Numbered from the stretch's first letter, positions 9,166-18,380 are shown. The stretch: 64,000 nucleotides of DNA from Paenibacillus validus NBRC 15382 (GCF_004000985.1 NZ_BIMH01000016.1:1-64000), one strand, 5' to 3'. Numbers and translations are program-made. Notes: generated by a model from the sequence alone, not told the origin.

Positions 9166-9507
9166 ATGGTGTATTACGGCATTATCATTCATCATTCCGC
9201 TTGTCCCGCCATTAACGGAAAAGGGTATGACCTGTTTATCGCCAGGAACGGCGTCATCATCCCTTCTTCCGCCCAAACGGACCCGCTGTACATTCATATT
9301 TGCTTGGAAGGCGACTATACGGAACCGCGCAGCATCCGGACGCCCGAAGAGAAAGAGCAATGGTTTGTGCTGAACAAGCTTGTTTTGCGTTTATCCGAAA
9401 CGTACGGTTTTGGGCCGAAAGATCTCTTTCCGCACTCCGTCTCGTGCCCCGGAGCTGCTTTTCCTTGGTCTCAGCTTGTGATTTCACCCGAGGATAGGTA
9501 TCATTAG
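9166..9507 (+). CDS. Short PGRP/Amidase_2-like protein
   Basis: A 113-residue protein resembling a minimal peptidoglycan-recognition (N-acetylmuramoyl-L-alanine amidase type 2) fold: GIIIHHSACP carries the first zinc His, IHICLEGDY corresponds to the conserved core strand, and FPHSVSCPGAAFPW carries the second His and the Cys. The protein has no signal peptide and is shorter than the usual 140-180 residues; the His-Cys distance in the last motif is only four residues, unlike the roughly eight typical of active enzymes. ATG 9166 follows AGAGGTG. It may be a degenerate or cytoplasmic binding protein; enzymatic activity is uncertain. Confidence 0.65.
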   Translation: MVYYGIIIHHSACPAINGKGYDLFIARNGVIIPSSAQTDPLYIHICLEGDYTEPRSIRTPEEKEQWFVLNKLVLRLSETYGFGPKDLFPHSVSCPGAAFPWSQLVISPEDRYH

Positions 9508-9525
9508 CTTGAGGTGACTAGAGAA

Positions 9526-10296
9526 ATGGAACGTTTGCAAAAAGTGCTTGCCGAAGCCGGCATCGCATCGAGAAGAAAATGTGAGGAATTAATAACCGCC
9601 GGCCGGGTGCAGGTGAACGATCAAGTGGTAACAACCTTGGGGGTCAAAGTGGATGCGAGCCAAGACTTGATTAAAGTAGACGGAAGGCCGATCCGCAAGC
9701 AGTCCAAGGTTTACGTGATGTTCAACAAACCGAAGGGCGTTATCACGAGTGCCGAGGATCCGGAAGGCCGGAAGACGGTGACGGATTTCTTTAAACATTT
9801 GAAGGAGCGGATTTACCCGATCGGACGGCTCGATTACGACACCGAGGGATTGCTCTTGCTGACGAACGACGGAGAGTTTGCGCATCTGTTGACCCACCCC
9901 AAGCATCACGTGCCCCGCACGTACTTGGCGACGGTCAAAGGGGTGCCGCACGGTTCATTGCTGGACAAGCTGAGGGACGGCATCAAGTTAGAGGACGGGA
10001 TGACTTCTCCGGCCGAAGTGGAATATCAGGACGTGAATCCGGAGAAGAATGAAACGGTCGTCAAGATTACGATTTACGAGGGCCGCAACCGCCAGGTGCG
10101 GCGCATGTTCGAGGCCATTCATCATCCGGTCGTCAAGCTGAAACGGGTGCAGTTCGGACCGCTTCAGCTTACCGGCGTGCCCCGGGGCAAGTCGCGGAGC
10201 TTAACGCCGCACGAAGTGGACGAATTGCGCACCGCAGCGCTCGAAATGGGGAAAGGCAAGTCACATAATATTCAAAAAGGTGAATCCGACGCTTGA
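9526..10296 (+). CDS. rluB: 23S rRNA pseudouridine synthase, RluB/RsuA family
   Basis: The protein isomerises a uridine of 23S rRNA (position inferred from the family). It has an N-terminal S4 domain (MERLQKVLAEAGIASRRKCEELI) and the catalytic block YPIGRLDYDTEGLLLLTNDG with the nucleophilic Asp, followed by NRQVRRMFEAIHHPVVKLKRV. Length is 256 with the ATG at 9526, about 9 nt after GAGGTGA; a GTG at 9514 is possible but overlaps that site. The order spmB-rluB-resA matches Bacillus (ypuL). Confidence 0.93.
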   Translation: MERLQKVLAEAGIASRRKCEELITAGRVQVNDQVVTTLGVKVDASQDLIKVDGRPIRKQSKVYVMFNKPKGVITSAEDPEGRKTVTDFFKHLKERIYPIGRLDYDTEGLLLLTNDGEFAHLLTHPKHHVPRTYLATVKGVPHGSLLDKLRDGIKLEDGMTSPAEVEYQDVNPEKNETVVKITIYEGRNRQVRRMFEAIHHPVVKLKRVQFGPLQLTGVPRGKSRSLTPHEVDELRTAALEMGKGKSHNIQKGESDA

Positions 10297-10353
10297 CAAT
10301 TTTCGCTATAATAAAGTTAGGAACGGACAAACAGTCGGGTTTGAAGGTGTGGG

Positions 10354-10881
10354 ATGATGGGGAAACATAGAACTTGGATACAAATTGCCATTTTTGCCGT
10401 TGTCATTCTCGTGGGCGGTTGGACGTTGACGAACAATTTGTTCTTCAGCGACAAGAAGCCGACGGAAGGCGCTTCGGCCCCGAACTTTAAGCTGGTCGGC
10501 CTGGACGGGAATATGAAGGAGCTTGCGGAGCTCAAGGGAAAAGTCGTAGTCGTTAATTTTTGGGGGACGTTCTGCGAGCCGTGCCGGGACGAAATGCCGG
10601 CGCTTGAACGTCAGAAGGAGAAATGGGCCGGAAAAAATGTGGAAATTCTCGGCCTGAACCTGAATGAGCCGCGGGTGGCCGTCGAGAACTTTGTTAACCA
10701 ATATAAGGTGACCTTCCCGATCTTGCTCGACAAAAATGAAGAAACACGAAAGCGTTACGGCGTATCGCAATATCCGACGACGTTCTTCATTAAGCCCGAC
10801 GGCAAAATCGGAGCCATCCGGGTTGGGCAAATGGACGAAGCCTTTATCGATCAAACGATCTCTTCCTTGCTTCCGTCTTAG
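10354..10881 (+). CDS. resA: Thiol-disulfide oxidoreductase ResA
   Basis: ResA is a membrane-anchored thioredoxin-like protein that reduces apocytochrome c cysteines on the outer face of the membrane for haem attachment. The 175-residue product has an N-terminal anchor (IAIFAVVILVGGWTLTN) and the active site FWGTFCEPCRDEMP near residue 74, with the CEPC motif of ResA and the cis-Pro in QYPTTFFI. Start is ATG 10354 or 10357 behind AAGGTG. It is the first gene of the resABCDE cluster but is separated from resB by 246 nt. Confidence 0.95.
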   Translation: MMGKHRTWIQIAIFAVVILVGGWTLTNNLFFSDKKPTEGASAPNFKLVGLDGNMKELAELKGKVVVVNFWGTFCEPCRDEMPALERQKEKWAGKNVEILGLNLNEPRVAVENFVNQYKVTFPILLDKNEETRKRYGVSQYPTTFFIKPDGKIGAIRVGQMDEAFIDQTISSLLPS

Positions 10882-11011
10882 GTAAGGCTACACCGCTAAC
10901 CGGATCCGGAGCGAAGCAAGCACGATTATTTTTACTATTCTTAACGAGCGATTTATTTGAACGGGTTTAGCGGAGGTTAGGGTGAGGCCGGAGAGTTTAC
11001 GTGCTGCCTTT

Positions 11012-11063
11012 GAAATCGACGTTCTACCCTGCTTGGGTTGATGATTCCAAGAACATCGATTTC
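11012..11063 (+). other. Long imperfect inverted repeat between resA and resB
   Basis: GAAATCGACGTTCT (11012-11025) and AGAACATCGATTTC (11050-11063) pair over 14 positions with a single G-T wobble. ACCC/GGGT (11026-11038) can form an inner stem. No T run follows, so it is not an ordinary terminator. A second GC stem, GCCGC/GCGGC, lies at about 11070-11096. Function unknown. Confidence 0.55.
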
Positions 11064-11127
11064 AACAAAAGCCGCAGGCCCATCCTAACCGCAGCGGCCT
11101 CCCATTCCAATAAATCGAGGAGGACAC

Positions 11128-12819
11128 ATGATTCACAACACCAAATGCGAATGCGGACACCAAAATCCCGTCGCCACGCTGCTATGCGAATCGTGCGGCA
11201 AGCCGCTGGAGGACGAAGGAGGGGCCGAGCCGCTCGAGATGAAATACGACGGCATGGCCAGACGCTCGCAGCGGGCGAATCCCGGGCTGTTGGACCGGGT
11301 ATGGAACTTTTTTTCCTCGGTTAAAATCGCCATTTATTTAATTGTCATCACGCTGCTGGGCTCTGCGCTCGGTACCATTTATCCGCAGGAAAACACGTTC
11401 CTCAACATCGACCCGTCCGTTTATTACGAGCAAACCTACGGGACATTGGGCTACATTTATTATTTACTCGGGTTATCGCATACGTTCGAGTCGTGGTGGT
11501 TCATCACATTGCTTCTCATGATTGGCACGTCGCTTATCGTGTGCAGCCTCGACCGTGTGCTGCCGCTGTATCGCGCGTTAAGCAAGCAGCAAATCCGCAA
11601 GCATCTGAGCTTCATTACCCGTCAGAAATTGACGTATTCCGGCCCGATTCCTGTTGGCGCGGTACCGGGCGGACAGCCTGAAGCAGCGCCGGAGCAGGTA
11701 TGGACGGAAACGGCCGCCAAGGCGCTTCGGAAAGCCCGTTACCGCGTGTATACCGACGGTACGGCGCTGCTTGCGGAGAAATACCGGTTCAGCCGGTGGG
11801 GGCCCTACATCAATCATATCGGACTTATTATCTTTCTTGGTGCGGTGCTGATGCGAAGCATTCCAGGCTGGCATATGGATCAGCACATCGGGTTTCCCGA
11901 AGGCAAGCTGGTGAAAATTCCCGAGACGAATTATTATTTGAAGAACGAGAAGTTTACTCTGGAGTATTACAAGCCGGAGGAAATGTCAGCCGAGTTTCGT
12001 TCCAAGGGACTCGATGTCCCGAAAGTATACGAAACGAAAGCGACGTTATACGCCTGTCTGGCGGATTGCGACGATCCGACGAAGGAACCGGTGCTCAAGG
12101 AAGTGCATAAGCAAGACATCATCGTGAACAAGCCGCTTGAGTATCAAGGTCTGCTCGCTTATCAATTCGACTTCAAGCCATCGCCGATGCTAATCTCGGT
12201 CAAGCCATCGTTGAAGAATAAAGAAACCGGCGAAACGTATGGCAGCTTTGAACTCTCGATGGACAATCCGAAGGAACAGTACAAGGTCGGCCCGTACGAA
12301 TTAAAGCTCAAAGCGTATTTTCCGGAATTCGCGCTGGATAGCAAAGGCATGCCGATAACGAAATCGAAAGACCCGCTGATGCCGGCTTTCGTCTTCACGA
12401 TAACAGGTCCTGGACTGCAGCCGCAAGGGGAGCCTTACATGTACTTCCCGCGTCAAGTCGACAAAGTCAATTTCCGGCAGGATGAAATTAACGGAGCGCT
12501 CGGCGCGAAGCTGGAGCTTGCGGTCGGTTCGATGGAGAACGTTAAAATATCCGAGTACATCAGCTACTTGAATATCCGGGTTGACCGGGCGATGCCGTTC
12601 ATTTGGATCGGCACCGCCATTTCGATGATTGGTTTGATTATGGGCTTTTATTGGAATCATCGCCGGGTTTGGCTGCGCATTGACGACGGCAAGCTGGCGC
12701 TCGGCGCGCATACGAATAAAAACTGGTACGGGTTGCGCAAGGAAGTTTCGCAGGTCCTCGCCAAAACGGGGATCGAGGTCGATCCGAATGCGCTCGAAAG
12801 AAGGGTGGAACAAGCGTGA
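11128..12819 (+). CDS. resB: Cytochrome c biogenesis protein ResB, with N-terminal zinc ribbon
   Basis: ResB (CcsA/Ccs1 partner in system II) is a membrane protein that holds or transfers haem for cytochrome c maturation together with ResC. The 563-residue product carries several membrane segments, among them SVKIAIYLIVITLLGSALGTIYPQ, YYLLGLSHTFESWWFITLLLMIG, YINHIGLIIFLGAVLMRSIPGW and a C-terminal segment near 500, with a large outside domain in between. The first 24 residues are CECGHQN...LCESCG, a four-Cys zinc-ribbon-like module upstream of the usual ResB start. ATG 11128 follows AGGAGG. The gene overlaps resC by 4 nt. Confidence 0.93.
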   Translation: MIHNTKCECGHQNPVATLLCESCGKPLEDEGGAEPLEMKYDGMARRSQRANPGLLDRVWNFFSSVKIAIYLIVITLLGSALGTIYPQENTFLNIDPSVYYEQTYGTLGYIYYLLGLSHTFESWWFITLLLMIGTSLIVCSLDRVLPLYRALSKQQIRKHLSFITRQKLTYSGPIPVGAVPGGQPEAAPEQVWTETAAKALRKARYRVYTDGTALLAEKYRFSRWGPYINHIGLIIFLGAVLMRSIPGWHMDQHIGFPEGKLVKIPETNYYLKNEKFTLEYYKPEEMSAEFRSKGLDVPKVYETKATLYACLADCDDPTKEPVLKEVHKQDIIVNKPLEYQGLLAYQFDFKPSPMLISVKPSLKNKETGETYGSFELSMDNPKEQYKVGPYELKLKAYFPEFALDSKGMPITKSKDPLMPAFVFTITGPGLQPQGEPYMYFPRQVDKVNFRQDEINGALGAKLELAVGSMENVKISEYISYLNIRVDRAMPFIWIGTAISMIGLIMGFYWNHRRVWLRIDDGKLALGAHTNKNWYGLRKEVSQVLAKTGIEVDPNALERRVEQA

Positions 12820-14063
12820 GCAGCGCATCATTGCTGATAGCTTTCATAGTGTATTCGCTTGCATTGCTGGGATTCGTCATCGGCATTACAGGTAAAAAAT
12901 CGGTTCAAGTGACGGACCCGGAAACGTACGTCAAGAAATGGGGCAGCATCGGACTGACGCTCACAATCGTCGGTTTTCTGTGTCATGCCACGTTTTTCTT
13001 TACCCGTTGGGCCGAGGCCGGACATATTCCGACGAGCAACATGTATGAGTTTATGACGTTTCTAGGCATGATGGTCGTACTGGCGTTCATTGTCGTATTC
13101 CTGATTTATCGGACTACGGTACTCGGCGTGTTCGCCCTGCCGGTTGCCATCATTATCATCGCCTATGCGTCGGTATTTCCGCACGAGGTGCAGCCGCTTA
13201 TTCCGGCGCTGCAAAGCTACTGGCTGAAAATCCACGTGACGACGGCGGCGCTGGGCGAAGCGTTCTTCGCCGTCGGTTTTGCCGCCGGACTGATGTATCT
13301 GGTCCAGAACGTCAATTTCAGCAGCTCGGAGCGAAAGGACAGGCGTGAGCAGCGCGGTGTGGAATTCACGCTGTTCATCTTGGTGGTAGTCATCGCCTTC
13401 GTCGCGGCTATCTTCAGCTTTAACGGCTCCGGCTACAAGGCGGTGTTCTCCAGCAACGTCATCGTGACGGACGTAAACAACGTGGAACAAACCGTGAAAC
13501 AGGAAACGACGTACGTGCTGCCGCCGCTGGTCGGACCTCATCAAGCCGAAACGGTGCAGATGACACCGTTCTTCGGGATGTCGGAGCCGCTGTTCGAAGC
13601 GCCGTCCTGGATGAAGGGCGCGAACGCAGGCAGGAAGCTGAACACGGTGATCTGGTCGCTGCTAAGCGGAGCGATTCTGTACGGGCTGCTCCGGCTTATC
13701 GCTCGTAAGCCGCTGGGCGCCGCGCTTCATCCGATGATGAAAGGGATCGATGCGGACGATATCGATGAAATCGGCTACCGCTCGATTGCCATCGGTTATC
13801 CGATCTTTACGCTGGGCGCCTTGATATTCGCCATGATTTGGGCGCATGAGGCATGGGGGCGCTTTTGGGGCTGGGACCCGAAAGAAGTGTGGGCGCTCAT
13901 CGTCTGGCTGTTCTACGCAGCCTACCTGCACTTCCGGCTATCCCGAGGCTGGCAGGGGAAACGTTCGGCCTGGCTCTCGGTGATCGGATTCCTCGTCGTC
14001 ATGTTTACGTTGATCGGCGTCAATCTGGTCATTGCCGGTTTACATTCCTATTCCGGCGTTTAA
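12816..14063 (+). CDS. resC: Cytochrome c biogenesis protein ResC/CcsB
   Basis: The second haem-handling subunit of the system II synthase. The 415-residue protein has about eight hydrophobic segments and the tryptophan-rich WWD motif HEAWGRFWGWDPKEVWALIVW near residue 350, flanked by conserved histidines. The GTG start at 12816 overlaps the end of resB (GTGA), indicating coupled translation. It is followed 40 nt later by the regulatory pair resD-resE. Confidence 0.95.
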   Translation: MSSASLLIAFIVYSLALLGFVIGITGKKSVQVTDPETYVKKWGSIGLTLTIVGFLCHATFFFTRWAEAGHIPTSNMYEFMTFLGMMVVLAFIVVFLIYRTTVLGVFALPVAIIIIAYASVFPHEVQPLIPALQSYWLKIHVTTAALGEAFFAVGFAAGLMYLVQNVNFSSSERKDRREQRGVEFTLFILVVVIAFVAAIFSFNGSGYKAVFSSNVIVTDVNNVEQTVKQETTYVLPPLVGPHQAETVQMTPFFGMSEPLFEAPSWMKGANAGRKLNTVIWSLLSGAILYGLLRLIARKPLGAALHPMMKGIDADDIDEIGYRSIAIGYPIFTLGALIFAMIWAHEAWGRFWGWDPKEVWALIVWLFYAAYLHFRLSRGWQGKRSAWLSVIGFLVVMFTLIGVNLVIAGLHSYSGV

Positions 14064-14103
14064 ACGGGTTTGCCTTTAATTCCAGTTGAAGAGGAGATAG
14101 GCC

Positions 14104-14820
14104 ATGACGGATATGAAAACGCACATCCTGGTCGTTGACGATGAAGAACGGATTCGGCGGCTGCTGCGGATGTACTTGGAAAAAGAAAACTACCGCATCG
14201 ACGAGGCGGAGGACGGGGAGACGGCACTGCGCAAAGCGGTTGAATCCGACTACGATCTCATTCTGCTGGACGTGATGCTCCCCGGCATGGACGGCAACGA
14301 AGTATGCGCCCGTCTCCGGCAGGTCAAATCGACGCCGGTCATTATGTTAACCGCGAAGGGCGAAGAGACGAACCGCGTCCAGGGGTTCGAATCGGGCGCG
14401 GACGATTACGTCGTCAAGCCGTTCAGTCCGCGGGAGGTCATTTACCGGGTGAAGGCCATTTTGCGGCGTTCGTCGGTAACGGCCTATTTATCGAAGGAAG
14501 TCAATTCCAGCAACAACATCGTGTTCCCGAATTTGGTGATCGAGCACGATGCGCACCGGGTTACTGCAGGCGGGCAGGAGGTGGCGTTGACGCCTAAGGA
14601 ATACGAGCTGCTTCATTACCTTGCCGTCTCGCCGGATAAAGTGTTCTCGCGCGAGGAATTGCTGAAGGACGTATGGAATTACGAGTTTTTCGGCGATTTG
14701 CGCACGGTCGATACCCATGTGAAGCGGCTTCGCGAGAAGCTGAACAAAGTGTCGCCGGAGGCCGCCTCCATGATTACGACCGTTTGGGGCGTAGGCTACA
14801 AGCTCGAGGTGCCGAAGTAA
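14104..14820 (+). CDS. resD: Response regulator ResD (OmpR family)
   Basis: ResD is a DNA-binding regulator of respiration and, in Bacillus, anaerobic genes. Residues 1-125 are a receiver domain with the acidic DDEE pocket near residue 13, phospho-acceptor in LILLDVMLPGMDG (Asp near 57) and the conserved KPF; residues 140-238 are an OmpR-type winged helix (ALTPKEYELLHYLA, VDTHVKRLREKL, VWGVGYKLE). Length 238 is typical. ATG 14104 follows GAGGAG. It is 1 nt from resE and in one unit with resABC. Confidence 0.95.
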   Translation: MTDMKTHILVVDDEERIRRLLRMYLEKENYRIDEAEDGETALRKAVESDYDLILLDVMLPGMDGNEVCARLRQVKSTPVIMLTAKGEETNRVQGFESGADDYVVKPFSPREVIYRVKAILRRSSVTAYLSKEVNSSNNIVFPNLVIEHDAHRVTAGGQEVALTPKEYELLHYLAVSPDKVFSREELLKDVWNYEFFGDLRTVDTHVKRLREKLNKVSPEAASMITTVWGVGYKLEVPK

Positions 14821-14821
14821 C

Positions 14822-16672
14822 GTGTTTATATTCAAAAGCGTTGTCGGCAAACTGTGGTTGACCATCATCGGACTCGTTGTCGTCGTGCTGTTGACGCTCA
14901 GCGTCTTTTTGTTCAAATTTATTGAAACGTCGTTCCCGAAGTCGAAGGATCAGGTGGAGACGTTAAACCGGCTGGCCGTTAAAGTGGCGAGCGAAATATC
15001 GCTGCATAAAGAGGAACGCCGCTATTTGCAAGTCGTGAACGAGCTGCTGAACGCGCAGGAGGCCAGCGTGCTGGTCGTGTCCAAAGATTTTCAGGAAGAG
15101 ACGCCGGTCGGCCAGCCGAACAACAGGCTGGTTCGGTATGACGACTTTTTCACCAAAAGCGATTTGCAAAAAGTGTTTGCCGGCGAAGTGGTCGACAACC
15201 GGAAATCAAACGTGGCGGCCCGTACTCCGCTGAGCAGCACGTATACGGCGGTCGCCGTTCCGTTCATGGATGAATCGCAAACGAACGTGGCCGGCGCGCT
15301 GATCATGTACCAGCTGACACAGTCTTCCGAAGAAACCCAGGCCTATGTGAAGAGGCTGTTCGTCGTGGTCGGGGTCGCCGGTTTTCTCATGACGACGTTC
15401 TTCGCTTTCTTCCTTCTGTCGCGCATTACGCGGCCGCTCTTGAATTTGAAGAAAGCGGCCGACCTGATCTCCGAGGGCGAATACGGCAGCCGGGTCCCGA
15501 TCACGTCGTCCGACGAGATCGGCGAACTGGGCAAGACCTTCAACCATATGGGCGAGCAGCTTCAGGATACGATTAAAGCGTTGAGCCACGAGAAGGAGCA
15601 TCTGGCAAGCGTTCTGCGCAGTATGGCCGACGCCGTCGTCACCTTCGATGCGGAGGGACGCGTCATCCTGACGAATCCGCAGGGAGAGAGGATCATCCGG
15701 GAGTGGAACGAGATCGATTGGCTGGATGACGGCGGGGAAACCTCGGGAGCCCAGTCGTATCCCCGCGGCGAATGGAACCGGATCCCGGGCCCGATGCAGC
15801 CGCTGTTCAAGAGGGTCATCGCGCAGCCTGGTGAGATGACTTCGAAGCTGCTCGTGAAGAGCGAAGTGTGGTCGGTCGTCATGGCGCCGCTGTATTCGCA
15901 GGATCTCGTGCGCGGCGTCGTGGCCGTCATGCGCGACGTCACGGAGGAGCACCGGCTTGACAAGCTGCGCAAGGACTTCGTGGCCAACGTGTCGCACGAG
16001 CTGCGGACGCCGTTGTCGATGCTGCAGGGCTACAGCGAAGCGCTGCTTGACGACATCGCGGCCACGCCGGAGGAGCGTCAGGAGCTCGCTCAGGTGATCT
16101 ATGACGAATCGCTCCGGATGGGTCGGCTCGTACGCGATTTGCTCGACTTGGCGAAGATGGAAACCGGCAACATGGAGCTGCATCTCCGGGAGCTCGATGT
16201 GCATGCCTTCATCAAGCGGGTGCATCGCAAATTTGCCGCTTTGTCCAAAGAAAAGGGCGTCTCCATGACGTATGCGCTGCCCGAGCTGCCGCTGACCCTG
16301 GCACAAGCCGACGAGGATCGCCTGGAGCAGGTGCTGACGAACTTGCTCGACAACGCGCTGCGCCATACGCCATCCCGGGCGGAGATTCAAATCCGCGCTT
16401 CGGAGACACAGCTGCGCGGGGAAGAAGCGGTGCTCATCGAGGTATCCGACCAGGGCATCGGCATTCCGGCCGAGGATCTGCCTTTTATTTTCGAACGCTT
16501 CTACAAGGCGGACAAAGCCCGTACACGCGGCGCATCGGGCGGAACGGGTCTGGGCTTGTCGATCGTCAAAAACATCGTAGAAGCCCATCAGGGCACGGTA
16601 CAAGCGAAGAGTCAGCCAGGCCAGGGAACGACATTTTCTATCATCTTACCTTGCAAAAGCGGTAAAACATAA
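14822..16672 (+). CDS. resE: Sensor histidine kinase ResE
   Basis: The 616-residue kinase partner of ResD. Order of domains: membrane segment at residues 10-35, extracellular sensor domain to about 170, second membrane segment, HAMP (RITRPLLNLKKAADLISEGEYG), PAS-like region (SVLRSMADAVVTFDAEGRVILTNPQG), dimerisation domain with the phospho-His in FVANVSHELRTPLSML, and the ATPase domain with N box NLLDNALRHTP and DQGIGIPAEDLPFIFERF. The GTG start is 1 nt from the resD stop. The unit ends at a strong hairpin. Confidence 0.95.
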   Translation: MFIFKSVVGKLWLTIIGLVVVVLLTLSVFLFKFIETSFPKSKDQVETLNRLAVKVASEISLHKEERRYLQVVNELLNAQEASVLVVSKDFQEETPVGQPNNRLVRYDDFFTKSDLQKVFAGEVVDNRKSNVAARTPLSSTYTAVAVPFMDESQTNVAGALIMYQLTQSSEETQAYVKRLFVVVGVAGFLMTTFFAFFLLSRITRPLLNLKKAADLISEGEYGSRVPITSSDEIGELGKTFNHMGEQLQDTIKALSHEKEHLASVLRSMADAVVTFDAEGRVILTNPQGERIIREWNEIDWLDDGGETSGAQSYPRGEWNRIPGPMQPLFKRVIAQPGEMTSKLLVKSEVWSVVMAPLYSQDLVRGVVAVMRDVTEEHRLDKLRKDFVANVSHELRTPLSMLQGYSEALLDDIAATPEERQELAQVIYDESLRMGRLVRDLLDLAKMETGNMELHLRELDVHAFIKRVHRKFAALSKEKGVSMTYALPELPLTLAQADEDRLEQVLTNLLDNALRHTPSRAEIQIRASETQLRGEEAVLIEVSDQGIGIPAEDLPFIFERFYKADKARTRGASGGTGLGLSIVKNIVEAHQGTVQAKSQPGQGTTFSIILPCKSGKT

Positions 16673-16711
16673 CAAAAACCCCTCCGGTTCGCTTCCGCAG
16701 GGGTTTTTGTT
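16671..16711. terminator. Bidirectional terminator between resE and serA
   Basis: AACAAAAACCCCT (16671-16683) is the exact complement of AGGGGTTTTTGTT (16699-16711). The A-rich and T-rich flanks let it act on both convergent units, resE (plus) and serA (minus). Confidence 0.92.
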
Positions 16712-16760
16712 ATTGTTGAAAAACCGTACATATTCTTGTTGTTCGTGGAACAATCGGGAC

Positions 16761-18344
16761 TTACAGGGAAAGCTCGTGAATATGGGTTAATTCCGGCAGC
16801 TTCGCCAGCTGTTCGAGTACGTCCGGCGGTGTTTGCTTATCCGTCGTCAAGACCATGATCGCCGATCCGCCGATCACTTTACGGCCGACCTGCATGGTAG
16901 CGATATTCACGTCGTTGTTGCCGAGCAGCGTACCGACTTTACCGATAATTCCCGGCTTGTCGTTATGGGAGATCAACAGCAGGTTGCCTTCCGGCGCGAT
17001 ATCGACCGGATATTGGCCGATTTGCACGATCCGTTCGCCGTAACCGGACAGGAGCGTACCGGCCACCGTGCGTTGTTCGTTTTTCGTTTTTAACGTGACG
17101 GACAAGAGATTCGTAAACGTTTTGGACGAGGACGATTTTTGAACGACGATGCTGATGTCGCGCGTCTTGGCCAAATGCATCGCATTGACGATATTGACGC
17201 CTTCCAGCTGGTTCTGGAGCACGCCTTTTACAATATAGCGGGTGAGCGGGGACGTATCGACGTCCGTTAAATCGCCCGCGAAGTTGACCGTAATTTCGCT
17301 GACGGCGCCGTCGATCGTCTGACCGAGGAACACGCCGAGCTTCTCGCCCAGATTGAAGTAAGGCTGCAGGGCGTTCAGCACGTTTGCCGGTACCGGCGGC
17401 ATGTTCACCGCGTTTTTGAACGGCTCGTCACGCAGGATGTGCAGCACTTCTTCGGATACGTCGATCGCCACGTTCTCTTGTGCTTCTACAGTGGAGGCGC
17501 CAAGGTGCGGAGTTACGATGACTTTCGGATTATTCAGGAACGGGTGATCGGCGGCTGGCGGCTCCGATTCGAATACGTCGAAGGCGGCGCCGGCTACGAT
17601 GCCGGTCTCGATCGCTTCGATAAGCGCCATTTCGTCGATGATGCCGCCGCGTGCGCAGTTGATGATGCGCGCGCCTTTTTTCATAATTTCAAATTGCGGG
17701 CGGCTGATCATGTGGCGGGTTTCGTTCGTCAACGGCGTGTGTACCGTGATGAAGTCGGCTTTGGCGCAAATGTCGTTGACCGAACCGAGCTTCACGCCGA
17801 TTTTCTCCGCGCGCTCTTCGGTCAGGAACGGGTCGTAGCCGAGCACTTCCATTCCGAATGCTTTCGCGCGTTTCGCTACTTCGCTTCCGATTCGGCCCAT
17901 ACCGAGCACGCCCAGCACTTTATTGCGAAGCTCGACGCCGACGAACGTTTTGCGGTCCCACTCGCCGCTGACGGTTTTCTTGTACGCTTGCGGAATGGAA
18001 CGGGCGACCGACATCATCATGGCGAAGGTGAGTTCGCAAGTGGCGATCGTGTTGCCGTCCGGTGCGTTGATGACGACAATCCCGCGTTTCGTAGCGGCTT
18101 CGAGGTCGATGTTGTCGACGCCGACGCCGGCACGGCCGACGACTTTCAACCGGCTGCTTGCGTTCATGATGCGTTCGGTCACCTTCGTGGCGCTGCGCAC
18201 GAGAATCGCATCGTAATCCGGGATAATGGCGACAAGCTCGTCCTCGGACAACCCGACCTTCTTATCTACCTCCACATCCGGCGCATCGTACAGCAGTTGA
18301 ATCCCCATGTCGCTGATTCCATCCATGACTAATACTTTAAACAT
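16761..18344 (-). CDS. serA: D-3-phosphoglycerate dehydrogenase
   Basis: SerA oxidises 3-phosphoglycerate, the first step of serine synthesis. The 527-residue protein has the NAD-binding Rossmann motif VLGMGRIGSEVAKRAKAFGM near residue 147, the catalytic NCARGGIIDE (Arg), and the His of VTPHLGAST, then the intervening domain and a C-terminal ACT domain (NKPGIIGKVGTLLGNNDVNIATMQ) likely to sense serine. Start codon ATG at 18342-18344 has a GGAGGG site. It is transcribed alone under the T-box leader upstream and stops before the shared terminator. Confidence 0.96.
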   Translation of the reverse strand: MFKVLVMDGISDMGIQLLYDAPDVEVDKKVGLSEDELVAIIPDYDAILVRSATKVTERIMNASSRLKVVGRAGVGVDNIDLEAATKRGIVVINAPDGNTIATCELTFAMMMSVARSIPQAYKKTVSGEWDRKTFVGVELRNKVLGVLGMGRIGSEVAKRAKAFGMEVLGYDPFLTEERAEKIGVKLGSVNDICAKADFITVHTPLTNETRHMISRPQFEIMKKGARIINCARGGIIDEMALIEAIETGIVAGAAFDVFESEPPAADHPFLNNPKVIVTPHLGASTVEAQENVAIDVSEEVLHILRDEPFKNAVNMPPVPANVLNALQPYFNLGEKLGVFLGQTIDGAVSEITVNFAGDLTDVDTSPLTRYIVKGVLQNQLEGVNIVNAMHLAKTRDISIVVQKSSSSKTFTNLLSVTLKTKNEQRTVAGTLLSGYGERIVQIGQYPVDIAPEGNLLLISHNDKPGIIGKVGTLLGNNDVNIATMQVGRKVIGGSAIMVLTTDKQTPPDVLEQLAKLPELTHIHELSL

Positions 18345-18380
18345 TACATTTCCCTCCGTTTTTCCTTTTCTGTAAAAACC

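Noticed and set aside
10293-10312. TTGACA and TATAAT before resA.
   Set aside because: They are only 8 nt apart, so they cannot form a sigma-A promoter together, and no partner box at 17 nt was found for either.
11001-11324. Open frame overlapping the start of resB.
   Set aside because: It has no good ribosome site and is out of frame with the strong AGGAGG-ATG start of resB; the sequence is low-complexity Arg-rich.
15206-16603. Long open frame (465 codons) on the minus strand opposite resE.
   Set aside because: Same reason: complement of a clear histidine kinase gene, low-complexity Arg/His/Gln composition, no ribosome site.
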